From the NCBI RefSeq assembly GCF_021531595.1, contig NZ_JADYUD010000008.1:47250-111249 (forward strand): a stretch of 64,000 nt of DNA. The letters are read 5' to 3'. A program made the translations under genes and the position numbers. Position 1 is the stretch's first letter. The number at the start of each line of letters is the position of its first letter. Positions 53,576 to 61,422 of the stretch are shown piece after piece. This DNA is from Fusobacterium perfoetens (GTDB lineage Bacteria > Fusobacteriota > Fusobacteriia > Fusobacteriales > Fusobacteriaceae). A model generated the notes under the pieces. The model did not search any database. It was not told the DNA's origin and saw only the letters and a list, made by a program, of their open reading frames with translations.

Positions 53576-53613
53576 ATGGCAGAATAGGGTTGATTTATTC
53601 TGCCATTTTTTTA
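53576..53613 (+). terminator. Terminator after the sigma-54 activator
   Basis: ATGGCAGAATA / TATTCTGCCAT (53576-53586 with 53596-53606) followed by TTTTTTTA. Confidence 0.93.
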
Positions 53614-53684
53614 TTTTATTTGTTTCATTATAAAAAAAATATAAAAAAAGTGTGTGAAAATAATAAGAAAAAAATTTTTATTAG

Positions 53685-53700
53685 TGGCATAAAAATTGCT
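53685..53700 (+). promoter_or_regulatory. Sigma-54 promoter of the glutaredoxin-like/symporter unit
   Basis: TGGCAT-N5-TTGCT with GG at 53686-53687 and GC at 53698-53699, the same 16-base pattern as at 48766. Start expected near 53711, about 30 bases before the ATG at 53743. Confidence 0.85.
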
Positions 53701-53742
53701 TTATATTATAGTGAAAACAATAAAAATTTAGGAGGAAGAAAT

Positions 53743-54003
53743 ATGAAATTAACAGTAATCGGAAGTCACTTATGTGAAGACACAAGAAATGCACTTGAAG
53801 TTTTAAAAGAAAAAAATGTAGAAGTAAATTTTGAAAATTTATCAGAAAGTTTAGATTCATTAAAAAAATATCTTTCTGTTCGTGAGACAAGTGATATGTA
53901 TGCAGGAATAAGAGCTGCTGGAGGAATAGGAATTCCATGCTTTATTCTTGAAGATGGAACTAAAACTCTTGATCTTACAGTTGTATTATCAAAACTTTCT
54001 TAA
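53743..54003 (+). CDS. Small glutaredoxin/thioredoxin-like protein
   Basis: 86 residues with a thioredoxin-fold pattern: MKLTVIGSHLCEDTRNALEV (single Cys in a CxDT context) and the cis-proline region GGIGIPCFILEDGT with a second Cys after the Pro. The frame is open from 53590, but that extension runs through the sigma-54 promoter; AGGAGG at 53730-53735 fixes the ATG at 53743. It likely handles thiol or persulfide chemistry linked to cysteine breakdown, by context. Related proteins are annotated only as glutaredoxin-related. Confidence 0.75.
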   Translation: MKLTVIGSHLCEDTRNALEVLKEKNVEVNFENLSESLDSLKKYLSVRETSDMYAGIRAAGGIGIPCFILEDGTKTLDLTVVLSKLS

Positions 54004-54039
54004 TATATATAAAATAAAATAACTTTTGGGAGGAAAAAA

Positions 54040-55278
54040 ATGGGAGAAAGTAAAAAACAAAGTATATGGGAAGCTTATAAGTTTTCAATCATACTTCTTG
54101 GAGCAATATTTATAGGAAGTATTGTAGGTATTCAAATGGGAGAAAAGGCTACAATGTTTAAGCCTTTTGGAGATTTGTTTATAAATGGTATGTTCATGGT
54201 AGTAGTTCCTCTTGTTTTTGTAACAATCAGTAGTTCAATAGCAGGAATGAGTGATATGAACAGACTTGGAAAAATTTTAAAAACTATGCTTATAACATTT
54301 GTGGGAACAGGAATGGTTGCAGCTGTTTATGTATTTATAACAGTTAAAGTATTCCCACCAGCTGAAGGAGTTTCACTTGCAATGCCAGCTGCTGAAGCAC
54401 TTAAACCTTTCCAAACAGGAGATCAAATTGTATCAGCTATAACTGTTACAGATTTCCCTGAACTTATTTCAAGAAAAAATATGTTACCTTTAATTATATT
54501 TTCAATAGTATTTGGTATATGCACAAATATGATTGGTGAAAAAGGAAAAGTAATAGCAAAAGGGCTTGATGCACTTTCAGAAGTATTCTTAAAAATAGTT
54601 GGACTTTTAATGTATTATGCTCCAATTGGATTAGGTGCTTATTTTGCAGCTCTTATTGGTGAGCATGGTAAAGAACTTTTAGGTTCTTATGCAAGAGCAA
54701 TGGCAGTTTATTATCCTCTTTGTCTTGTATATATGTTTACAGCATTTCCTCTTTATGCTTGGATTTCAGGAGGAATGGAAGGTGTAAGAAGATTAAAATA
54801 TGTAGTTTCTCCAGCAGTTACAGCTGTAGCTACTCAAAGTTCTATTGCAACACTTCCAGTAAACCTTGAAGCATGTGAAAAAATCGGTGTTCCAAAAGAT
54901 ATCAGAGAAATTATTCTTCCAATAGGAGCAACAGCTCATATGGATGGAACAGTTTTAAGTTCAATCTTAAAAATATCATTCCTATTTGGAATTTTCCAAG
55001 TGCCTTTTGAAGGTGTAGGAACTTATGCAAGTGCTCTTCTTCTTTCAATAGCAGGAGGAGTTGTAATGTCAGGTGTTCCAGGTGGAGGACTTATAGGAGA
55101 AATGTTTATAGTTACAATGTATGGATTCCCAGCTGAAGCATTTCCAATAATTGCAACAATAGGATATCTTGTAGATCCATTTGCTACAATGATTAATGCC
55201 AGTGGAGATACAATAGCTTCTATGCTTGTAACAAGAGTTGTTGAAGGAAAAGACTGGCTTAAAAAACAATTAGCATAA
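54040..55278 (+). CDS. Dicarboxylate/amino acid:cation symporter (DAACS/GltP family)
   Basis: A sodium- or proton-coupled transporter with eight helices and two re-entrant loops. The serine-rich HP1 motif appears as VATQSSIATLPVN, the TM7 motif as AHMDGTVLSS (NMDGT in glutamate carriers), and HP2/TM8 as GVPGGGLIGEMFI and DPFATMINASGD. The Asn-to-His change in NMDGT and the lack of the typical TM8 Arg arrangement argue against plain glutamate. Being in a sigma-54 unit opposite cysteine-degrading genes, cysteine, cystine or serine are candidate substrates; not provable from sequence. 36 bases after the glutaredoxin-like gene. Confidence 0.88.
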   Translation: MGESKKQSIWEAYKFSIILLGAIFIGSIVGIQMGEKATMFKPFGDLFINGMFMVVVPLVFVTISSSIAGMSDMNRLGKILKTMLITFVGTGMVAAVYVFITVKVFPPAEGVSLAMPAAEALKPFQTGDQIVSAITVTDFPELISRKNMLPLIIFSIVFGICTNMIGEKGKVIAKGLDALSEVFLKIVGLLMYYAPIGLGAYFAALIGEHGKELLGSYARAMAVYYPLCLVYMFTAFPLYAWISGGMEGVRRLKYVVSPAVTAVATQSSIATLPVNLEACEKIGVPKDIREIILPIGATAHMDGTVLSSILKISFLFGIFQVPFEGVGTYASALLLSIAGGVVMSGVPGGGLIGEMFIVTMYGFPAEAFPIIATIGYLVDPFATMINASGDTIASMLVTRVVEGKDWLKKQLA

Positions 55279-55313
55279 CCAAGAATTTAAAATAAAATTT
55301 TAATCCCAAAAAG

Positions 55314-55345
55314 TCAGGTAGAAGTCAAACTACCTGATTTTTTAT
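55314..55345 (+). terminator. Terminator after the symporter
   Basis: TCAGGTAG / CTACCTGA (55314-55321 with 55330-55337), 8-base loop, followed by TTTTTTATTTT. Confidence 0.92.
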
Positions 55346-55445
55346 TTTAAAAATATTTTAAAATTACTTTGATTTTATTGAGCAGGAGAGGATATTATGG
55401 TATAATAAAAAAGAATGTAAAATTTTAAATTTAGGAAGATATACT

Positions 55446-56294
55446 GTGGATATAAGAGTTTTAGAAAAAAGCAAGAAAACAGGTTATATATTTGATGTGT
55501 TCTACAGAGGCAGTGGCTTTGATGCCTTTGATGAGATAGATGGCAAAGCAACAGTAAAAGGTTATTTTAAAGAAATAATGAATTCACTTGGGTTTACATG
55601 GGCGAAGGGGATTCAGCAGGGAGGAAGAACAGATGCTAAAGTTAGTGGAAATAATTGTCTTTATGTCAGCAGTAATTTCAATAGAGATGTTCAAAAGATA
55701 GTTTGTGATTTTAACAGCAGAGCAGAGGGAAAAATAAAAATAACAGGAGTGAGAAAAACTTTTCCTAATTTAATTTTTCCTGATTATGTGGAAAAAAGAA
55801 AATATATTTATAGATTTCCAAAGAAAAAAATCACAAAATCAGAAGAAGAAATTGATAATATGTGTAAAGAACTTACAGGAACTTATGATGTGAGCAGATT
55901 TACAGATACAAAGGGAGAAAAGCTGAAAGAACATATAAGAACTGTAGAAGTAAGTTATAAAGATGGAGAGCTTATATTTATAGGAAATTCTTTTATGCCA
56001 AAACAAGTAAGAATAATGAGTGGATATATTCTTACAGGGGAAATAACAGCACTTCCAGGAAAATATCTGACACTTGAAAAGATATATTTGAAAGAAGAAC
56101 TTCTTAAAAATATACTTACAGAGGATAAAGATATTAAAATTGAAAATGTTGAAAAAGTTGAAAGAACAGAAGACAAAACTTTCTCTGTTTTTTATGTATC
56201 AAAAGATAAAAAAGGGGAAGTAATAGGAAAAAATGGAAGAAATATAAAGAAACTTAGAAAAGAGTATGGAACTATTATTGTGAGGGAAATATGA
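55446..56294 (+). CDS. Divergent TruA-family pseudouridine synthase with C-terminal KH motif
   Basis: 282 residues. The N-terminal two-thirds resemble TruA: VFYRGSGFDAFDEIDGKATV in place of the usual YDG..F.GWQ block, catalytic Asp63 in GGRTDAKVSG, RKYIYRF and the MPKQVRIMSG stretch (canonical FLYHMVRNI position). The last 40 residues form a KH-like tail with the GxxG loop VIGKNGRNIKKLRKEYG (261-264). A KH appendage is not part of standard TruA (about 245-270 residues). GTG start at 55446 with AGGAAG upstream. It overlaps the next HD gene by 4 bases (ATGA). Confidence 0.78.
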   Translation: MDIRVLEKSKKTGYIFDVFYRGSGFDAFDEIDGKATVKGYFKEIMNSLGFTWAKGIQQGGRTDAKVSGNNCLYVSSNFNRDVQKIVCDFNSRAEGKIKITGVRKTFPNLIFPDYVEKRKYIYRFPKKKITKSEEEIDNMCKELTGTYDVSRFTDTKGEKLKEHIRTVEVSYKDGELIFIGNSFMPKQVRIMSGYILTGEITALPGKYLTLEKIYLKEELLKNILTEDKDIKIENVEKVERTEDKTFSVFYVSKDKKGEVIGKNGRNIKKLRKEYGTIIVREI

Positions 56295-56713
56295 CTTCTG
56301 CAAGAATAAAACAGGGACTTATTTTTCTTTTTGGAAAATATCATGAAGAAAATGATTCTTCAGTAAAAAAAATTTTAAGTAATGAAGAATTTCATATTTT
56401 TGATAAAATGAGTGAGTATGATAAAATTCACTCTTTTAATTTATACAAACTTACAGAAAAAAACAGTCTTCTTAAAGAGGACATAGATTATTTAAAACTT
56501 GCACTTCTTCATGACTGTGGAAAAGAAAATTATTCTCTTTTTAGAAGGATTAAAAAAGTTATTATTGGTGATAAGCATATTGAAAAACACCCTTATAAAT
56601 CTTTTGAAAAATTAAAAAATATAAATTTAAAAGTTGCTGAACTAGCTCTTAATCATCATACTAAAACAGAAGATATAAAAATGAGAGAATTTCAAAAATT
56701 AGATGATAAATAA
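56291..56713 (+). CDS. Small HD-domain protein
   Basis: 140 residues with a candidate HD metal site: HSFNLYKL (first His), LLHDCGKEN (HD pair), then KHIEKHPYKS and LNHHTKTED. This layout matches single-domain HD phosphohydrolases. Translationally coupled to the TruA-like gene (ATGA overlap). Substrate unknown. The reading ends just before a dispersed repeat. Confidence 0.72.
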   Translation: MTSARIKQGLIFLFGKYHEENDSSVKKILSNEEFHIFDKMSEYDKIHSFNLYKLTEKNSLLKEDIDYLKLALLHDCGKENYSLFRRIKKVIIGDKHIEKHPYKSFEKLKNINLKVAELALNHHTKTEDIKMREFQKLDDK

Positions 56714-56718
56714 ATATT

Positions 56719-56897
56719 GTTCATTTTCTTTGTGCAGCCAAAGAAAATGAACCAAAAGAAAACTGCCTTGCTGGTGAAAAAGATTTTCTATTTATATTGT
56801 TCGTTTCACTAAAAATGACAAACTCGGCTCTGCCTCAGACATGTCATTTTTTATCGTTCAACTCACTGCATAAATTACGAAAATTTTTTTAATGCAA
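56719..56897. repeat. Dispersed intergenic repeat, second family, long copy
   Basis: Opens with a 13-bp perfect inverted repeat GTTCATTTTCTTT / AAAGAAAATGAAC (56719-56731 with 56740-56752), then CAAAAGAAAACTGCCTTGCTGG. A second stem AAAAATGACA / TGTCATTTTT (56811-56820 with 56842-56851) encloses CTCGGCTCTGCCTCAGAC, and the unit ends TTTTTTAATGCAA. The shorter copy at 35751-35836 has the first and last blocks. Nothing coding is visible in this 211-base gap. Confidence 0.75.
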
Positions 56898-56924
56898 GGG
56901 AAATTATAAAAATAAGGAGAAATA

Positions 56925-58691
56925 ATGAAAGTAAATATTGATAAATATTTGTTGGCTGTTGAAAAGCCAGCACAATATCTGGGAAATGAGATAAACAGTT
57001 ATCATAAAACAGATTATAAAGCGAGTATGTGTCTATTTTTCCCTGATGTATATGAAGTGGGAATGTCAAATCTTGGAATAAGAATACTTTATTCTCTTAT
57101 GAATCAAGTTGAAGGTTTTGCACTTGAAAGAGGATTTATTCCTTTTGATGACATGGAAGAGATTATGAGAAGAGATAATATTCCTATGTTTTCACTTGAA
57201 AGTAAGAGAGAACTGAAAGACTTTGATATTGTAGGATTTTCTCTTTCTTATGAAATGTGTTATCCAAATATGCTTAATGCTCTTGACCTTGCAGGAATTC
57301 CTATAAGAAGAGAGGACAGAGATGAAAGTCATCCTCTTATTATGGCTGGGGGAACTTGTGTTATGAATCCAGCTCCTCTTAAAAAGTTTGTTGACTTTTT
57401 AGTTGTAGGAGATGGAGAAGAAACAATGGTTAAGCTTGCCGAAATTTTTGTTCAGACTGAAGGAAAATCAAAAGAAGAAAGATTAAGAGCCATTGAACAC
57501 CTTGAAGGTGTATATATTCCAGCCTTCCATGATGGAAAAAAGAAAATAAGAAGAGCTATTTTAAAAGATATAAATAATTCTAAAATGTATGAAAATCAGT
57601 TAGTGCCTTATATATCAATAGTCCATGACAGAGCTTCTGTTGAAATTCAAAGAGGATGTACAAGAGGATGCAGATTCTGTCAGGCAGGAATGGTATATAG
57701 ACCTGTAAGAGAAAGAAGCCTTGAAAATAATTTAAAGCTTATTGAATCAATGCTTTCAAGTACAGGATATTCAGAAATTTCTCTATCTTCACTTAGCAGT
57801 AGTGACTATACAAATATAGATACACTTTTAAAAACACTGCAGGAAAAATATAAAGATGATAATATTGGAATCTCTCTTCCATCACTTAGAATGAATCCTC
57901 ATTCAGTAAGAGTTGCTGAACAAATAAGTGGAGGAAAAAGAACAGGATTTACTTTTGCTCCTGAAGCAGGTTCTCAAAGAATGAGAGATGTAATAAATAA
58001 AGGTGTTGAGGAACATGAAATTCTTGAAACAGCTGTTGAAGCAGTAAAAGCAGGCTGGGTAAGTCTTAAATTTTATTTTATGATAGGACTTCCTTTTGAA
58101 ACTATGGAAGATGTAAAAGGAATTTATGATCTTGCTAAAAAAGTAATAGGACTTTGCAGACCTATTAATAAAAGAATAAATATAACTGTAAGTGTTTCAA
58201 ACTTTATTCCAAAACCTCACACTCCTTATGAATGGTGTAAACAGATGAGCATGGAGGAAATGGCTGAAAAACATAATTATCTAAGAGATCTTTTTGCAGG
58301 TCTTAAAGGTGTAGCTCTTAAAATACACCCTCCTAAAAAATCTTATCTTGAAGGATTTATTTCAAGAGGAGATGAAAAAACAGGAGATTTAATAGAACTT
58401 GCATTCAAAAAAGGAGTTAAACTTGATGACTACAGAGATAACTTCAATCTTTGGATGGAAGCTATGGAAGAACTTGGAATAACTCCTGAAGAATATCTAG
58501 GAAAAAGAGATATAGAAGCAGATCTTCCATGGGATATAATAGATGTGGGAGTATCAAAAGAATTTTTTAAAAGAGAGCTTAAAAAATCTGAAGAAGCTGC
58601 TCTTTCACATGACTGCAGAAAAGGCTGCCTAGGATGTGGAATGAGAAGAATAATTCCAGAATGTGGTAATCTTACAACAAACAAAGAATAA
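56925..58691 (+). CDS. B12-binding-type radical SAM protein (TIGR03960 family)
   Basis: 588 residues. An N-terminal cobalamin-binding-like region (CLFFPDVYEVGMSNLGIRIL ... GDGEETMVKLAEI) precedes a radical-SAM domain with IQRGCTRGCRFCQAG (CxxxCxxC) and FAPEAGSQRMRDVINKG. The C-terminus is cysteine-rich (CRKGCLGCGMRRIIPECG). This matches the TIGR03960 family, often followed by a TIGR03936 partner that is not adjacent here. Its substrate is unknown, with RNA or ribosome modification often suggested. ATG with AAGGAG upstream. Confidence 0.88.
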   Translation: MKVNIDKYLLAVEKPAQYLGNEINSYHKTDYKASMCLFFPDVYEVGMSNLGIRILYSLMNQVEGFALERGFIPFDDMEEIMRRDNIPMFSLESKRELKDFDIVGFSLSYEMCYPNMLNALDLAGIPIRREDRDESHPLIMAGGTCVMNPAPLKKFVDFLVVGDGEETMVKLAEIFVQTEGKSKEERLRAIEHLEGVYIPAFHDGKKKIRRAILKDINNSKMYENQLVPYISIVHDRASVEIQRGCTRGCRFCQAGMVYRPVRERSLENNLKLIESMLSSTGYSEISLSSLSSSDYTNIDTLLKTLQEKYKDDNIGISLPSLRMNPHSVRVAEQISGGKRTGFTFAPEAGSQRMRDVINKGVEEHEILETAVEAVKAGWVSLKFYFMIGLPFETMEDVKGIYDLAKKVIGLCRPINKRINITVSVSNFIPKPHTPYEWCKQMSMEEMAEKHNYLRDLFAGLKGVALKIHPPKKSYLEGFISRGDEKTGDLIELAFKKGVKLDDYRDNFNLWMEAMEELGITPEEYLGKRDIEADLPWDIIDVGVSKEFFKRELKKSEEAALSHDCRKGCLGCGMRRIIPECGNLTTNKE

Positions 58692-58723
58692 TAAATCTAT
58701 GATTTAAAATTAAGGAGAAGCAT

Positions 58724-59398
58724 ATGGTTAATTTAGGAAATGACTGGGACGAACTATTAAAAGATGAATTTGAAAAAGAGTATTATAAAAAACTGAGAGA
58801 ATTTTTAATAAGTGAGTACAGAACTCAGATTATACACCCTGATATGAATGATATTTTTTCAGCTTTAAAAGTATCAAGTTATGCAGATACAAAAATTCTT
58901 CTTCTTGGACAAGATCCTTATCATGGTCAGGGACAGGCTCATGGTATGGCATTTTCTGTAAAACCAGGAATTCCTGCACCTCCTTCTCTTAAAAATATGT
59001 ATAAAGAATTAAAAGATGAACTTGGTTGTACAATTCCAAATAATGGATATCTTATGCCATGGGCAGAACAGGGAATCCTTCTTTTAAATACAGCTCTTAC
59101 AGTAAGAGATGGACAGGCAAACTCTCATAAAGGAAAAGGTTGGGAAATCTTTACAGATAGAATAATAGAACTTCTTAATGAAAAAGAAGAGCCAGTAATC
59201 TTTATTTTATGGGGAAATAATGCAAAAAGTAAAAAAAGACTTATAACAAATCCTAAACATTTTATAATAGAGGGAGTTCACCCAAGTCCTCTTTCAGCAA
59301 GCAGAGGATTTTTTGGCTGTGGACATTTTAAAAAAGTAAACGAAATTTTAAAATCTTTAGGAAAGAAAGAAATAAACTGGCAGATACCAAATATTTAA
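58724..59398 (+). CDS. ung: Uracil-DNA glycosylase (family 1)
   Basis: Removes uracil from DNA in base-excision repair. Water-activating loop [20 protein letters not shown], uracil-specificity segment [20 protein letters not shown], and the leucine-intercalation loop [19 protein letters not shown] are all intact. 224 residues is typical. It stands 32 bases after the radical SAM gene. Confidence 0.97.
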   Translation: MVNLGNDWDELLKDEFEKEYYKKLREFLISEYRTQIIHPDMNDIFSALKVSSYADTKILLLGQDPYHGQGQAHGMAFSVKPGIPAPPSLKNMYKELKDELGCTIPNNGYLMPWAEQGILLLNTALTVRDGQANSHKGKGWEIFTDRIIELLNEKEEPVIFILWGNNAKSKKRLITNPKHFIIEGVHPSPLSASRGFFGCGHFKKVNEILKSLGKKEINWQIPNI

Positions 59399-59463
59399 AA
59401 AAATATTGTTTGTAAATCATAAATTGCTTTTCAATGTTAGGAAGATTTACTTTTAATTAGAGA

Positions 59464-59505
59464 AAGGAGCTACTGCAAATAAATTTGCAATAACTCCTTT
59501 TTATA
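59464..59505 (+). terminator. Terminator after ung
   Basis: AAGGAGCTACTGCAAA / TTTGCAATAACTCCTT (59464-59479 with 59484-59499; two mismatches), 4-base loop, followed by TTTTTA. It ends 23 bases before dsdA, so it also could act as a leader attenuator. Confidence 0.8.
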
Positions 59506-59527
59506 AAAAATAAAAATTGGAGAAAAA

Positions 59528-60850
59528 ATGAATATAGAAGAACTAATGAAAAATGAAACAGTAAAAAAAATAGCAGAAAAACAAGAAATAGTATGGATAA
59601 ATCCTAAAGAGATGGATTATAGAGAGTATGAAAAAAATCTTCCTGTATCAGATGAAGAATTAAAAGATGCAGAAGAGCGTCTAAAAAGATTTGCTCCATT
59701 TATAAAGAAATCTTTCCCTGAAACAGCAGAAACAGATGGAATAATAGAATCACCTTTAGAACCAATTTTTGCAATGCAGAAAGAACTTGAAAAAAAATAT
59801 GAAACAGAAATACCAGGAAAATTATATTTAAAAATGGACAGTCACCTTCCAGTAGCAGGTTCAATAAAAGCTAGAGGAGGAGTTTATGAAATATTAAAAC
59901 ATGCAGAAGATTTAGCTATTGAAGCTAGAATGCTTTCTGTAACAGATGATTATTCAATTCTTGCAGATGAGAAATTTAAAAAATTCTTTTCAGGTTATAA
60001 AGTTCAGGTAGGTTCAACAGGGAATTTAGGACTTAGCATAGGAATAACAAGTGCTGCTCTTGGATTTGAGGTAATAGTTCATATGTCAGCTGATGCAAAG
60101 CAATGGAAAAAAGATATGCTTAGATCAAAAGGAGTAACTGTAATAGAATATGCAGATGACTATGGAAAAGCTGTTGAAGAGGGAAGAAAAAGCTCTGATG
60201 CAGATCCTAAAAGTTATTTTGTAGATGATGAAAAATCAATGAATTTATTCTTAGGATATACTGTTGCAGCTTCAAGAATAAAAAAGCAATTTGATGAAAA
60301 AGGAATTGTAATAGATAAAGAGCACCCTCTTATAGTGTATATTCCATGTGGAGTAGGAGGAGCTCCTGGAGGAGTTGCATATGGACTTAAGAGAATATTT
60401 AAAGAAAATGTTTATATATTCTTTGTAGAACCAGTACTTGCTCCATGTATGGTTCTTGGAATGGCAACAGGACTTCATGAAAAAATAAGTGTCCGTGATA
60501 TAGGAATAACAGGAATTACTCATGCTGATGGACTTGCAGTAGGAAGACCTTCAGGGCTTGTAGGAAAACTTATGGATTCTATTTTAAGTGGAATATTTAC
60601 TCTTGAAGATTATAAGCTTTATGATTATTTAAGATGTCTTGATTCAAGTGAGCATGAGAGAATAGAACCTTCTTCATGTGCTGCTTTTGAAGGAGCAGTT
60701 ACCCTTATGAAACATGAAGAAAGCAGAAAATATATTGAAGGGAGAATAGGAAAAAATATAGAAAATGCTTATCAAATTTGTTGGGCAACAGGGGGAAGAA
60801 TGGTTCCTCATGAAGATATGGAAAAATTCCTTGCTACTCATTTAAAATAG
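59528..60850 (+). CDS. dsdA: D-serine ammonia-lyase
   Basis: A PLP enzyme of fold type II converting D-serine to pyruvate and ammonia. PLP lysine in DSHLPVAGSIKARGGVYE, phosphate-binding VGSTGNLGLSIG, and YIPCGVGGAPGGVAYGLK. N-terminal segment VWINPKEMDYREYEKNLPVS matches DsdA. 440 residues is standard. No dsdC regulator or dsdX permease nearby. Weak spacing: GGAGAAAAA upstream of the ATG. Confidence 0.95.
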   Translation: MNIEELMKNETVKKIAEKQEIVWINPKEMDYREYEKNLPVSDEELKDAEERLKRFAPFIKKSFPETAETDGIIESPLEPIFAMQKELEKKYETEIPGKLYLKMDSHLPVAGSIKARGGVYEILKHAEDLAIEARMLSVTDDYSILADEKFKKFFSGYKVQVGSTGNLGLSIGITSAALGFEVIVHMSADAKQWKKDMLRSKGVTVIEYADDYGKAVEEGRKSSDADPKSYFVDDEKSMNLFLGYTVAASRIKKQFDEKGIVIDKEHPLIVYIPCGVGGAPGGVAYGLKRIFKENVYIFFVEPVLAPCMVLGMATGLHEKISVRDIGITGITHADGLAVGRPSGLVGKLMDSILSGIFTLEDYKLYDYLRCLDSSEHERIEPSSCAAFEGAVTLMKHEESRKYIEGRIGKNIENAYQICWATGGRMVPHEDMEKFLATHLK

Positions 60851-60883
60851 CATAAAAATTTTAAATTTATATTAAAAAAACTA

Positions 60884-60915
60884 AAAATACCCAGATAATT
60901 TCTGGGTATTTTTGT
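60884..60915 (+). terminator. Terminator after dsdA
   Basis: AAAATACCCAGA / TCTGGGTATTTT (60884-60895 with 60901-60912) followed by TTG and T/A-rich sequence. Confidence 0.92.
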
Positions 60916-60930
60916 TATAATTTTTTATTA

Positions 60931-61050
60931 TCTGGAAGAGAGTATATAAAAGAAGCTATATATGTAGTTATAGGAGCAACTACAACAAGTCTATATTTCC
61001 TTGATTTTAAAGGAAAAGATTCTGAACAGCACATACATAGGTATCTTTAG
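60931..61050 (+). pseudogene. Possible C-terminal gene remnant
   Basis: An open stretch with no start codon reads SGREYIKEAIYVVIGATTTS, then LYFLDFKGKDSEQHIHRYL and a TAG stop. The composition is protein-like (a hydrophobic helix flanked by charged residues) unlike most intergenic frames here. It has no ATG, RBS or homology that I recognise, so it may be a decayed gene end or chance. Confidence 0.25.
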
Positions 61051-61072
61051 AATAAAAAAATTAAAAAAATAT

Positions 61073-61101
61073 TTGACAATTTTTTTTGAGAGTGCTATAA
61101 T
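61073..61101 (+). promoter_or_regulatory. Consensus sigma-70 promoter of the tRNA pair
   Basis: TTGACA (61073-61078) and TATAAT (61096-61101), exact consensus with a 17-base spacer. Transcription should start near 61108, 13 bases before tRNA-Gly. Confidence 0.93.
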
Positions 61102-61120
61102 TATTCCTGTGATAAAGATT

Positions 61121-61196
<76 letters not shown>

Positions 61197-61214
61197 TTTT
61201 TTTATATAGGTAAT

Positions 61215-61290
61215 GCATCATTAGCTCAGTTGGTAGAGCATACGACTCTTAATCGTACGGTCACCGGTTCAAGTCCAGTATGATGCACCA
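61215..61290 (+). tRNA. tRNA-Lys (anticodon CTT)
   Basis: Acceptor GCATCAT/ATGATGC, D-arm GCTC/GAGC, anticodon arm TACGA/TCGTA with loop CTCTTAA, encoded CCA. Reads AAG. The T-stem ACCGG/CCAGT has a C-A mismatch at its middle pair, which is unusual. It lies 18 bases after tRNA-Gly on the same transcript. Confidence 0.93.
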
Positions 61291-61371
61291 TTGAAAGCTA
61301 AGACTGCCTTTCGCGACAGCCTTTTTTTATTTTTTGGAAAAATTAAAATTATAAATATAATAAAGCATAAA

Positions 61372-61404
61372 AAAATGAGAGCTCATATTTTGAACTCTCA
61401 TTTT
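61372..61404 (-). terminator. Terminator after galE
   Basis: AAAATGAGAG / CTCTCATTTT (61372-61381 with 61395-61404); minus strand continues with TTTT. A run of A/T on both sides means that it may stop the tRNA transcript too. Confidence 0.85.
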
Positions 61405-61422
61405 AAATTTAATTTAATTTAA

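Noticed and set aside
53590..53742. N-terminal extension of the glutaredoxin-like protein
   Set aside because: It contains the terminator arm of the upstream gene and the sigma-54 promoter; the good ribosome site is at 53730.
59464..59499. Fourth copy of the CTGTTG palindromic repeat
   Set aside because: GGAGCTACTGCAAA resembles the element ends, but the shared TAATTTATAAAA core is missing; more simply an intrinsic terminator.
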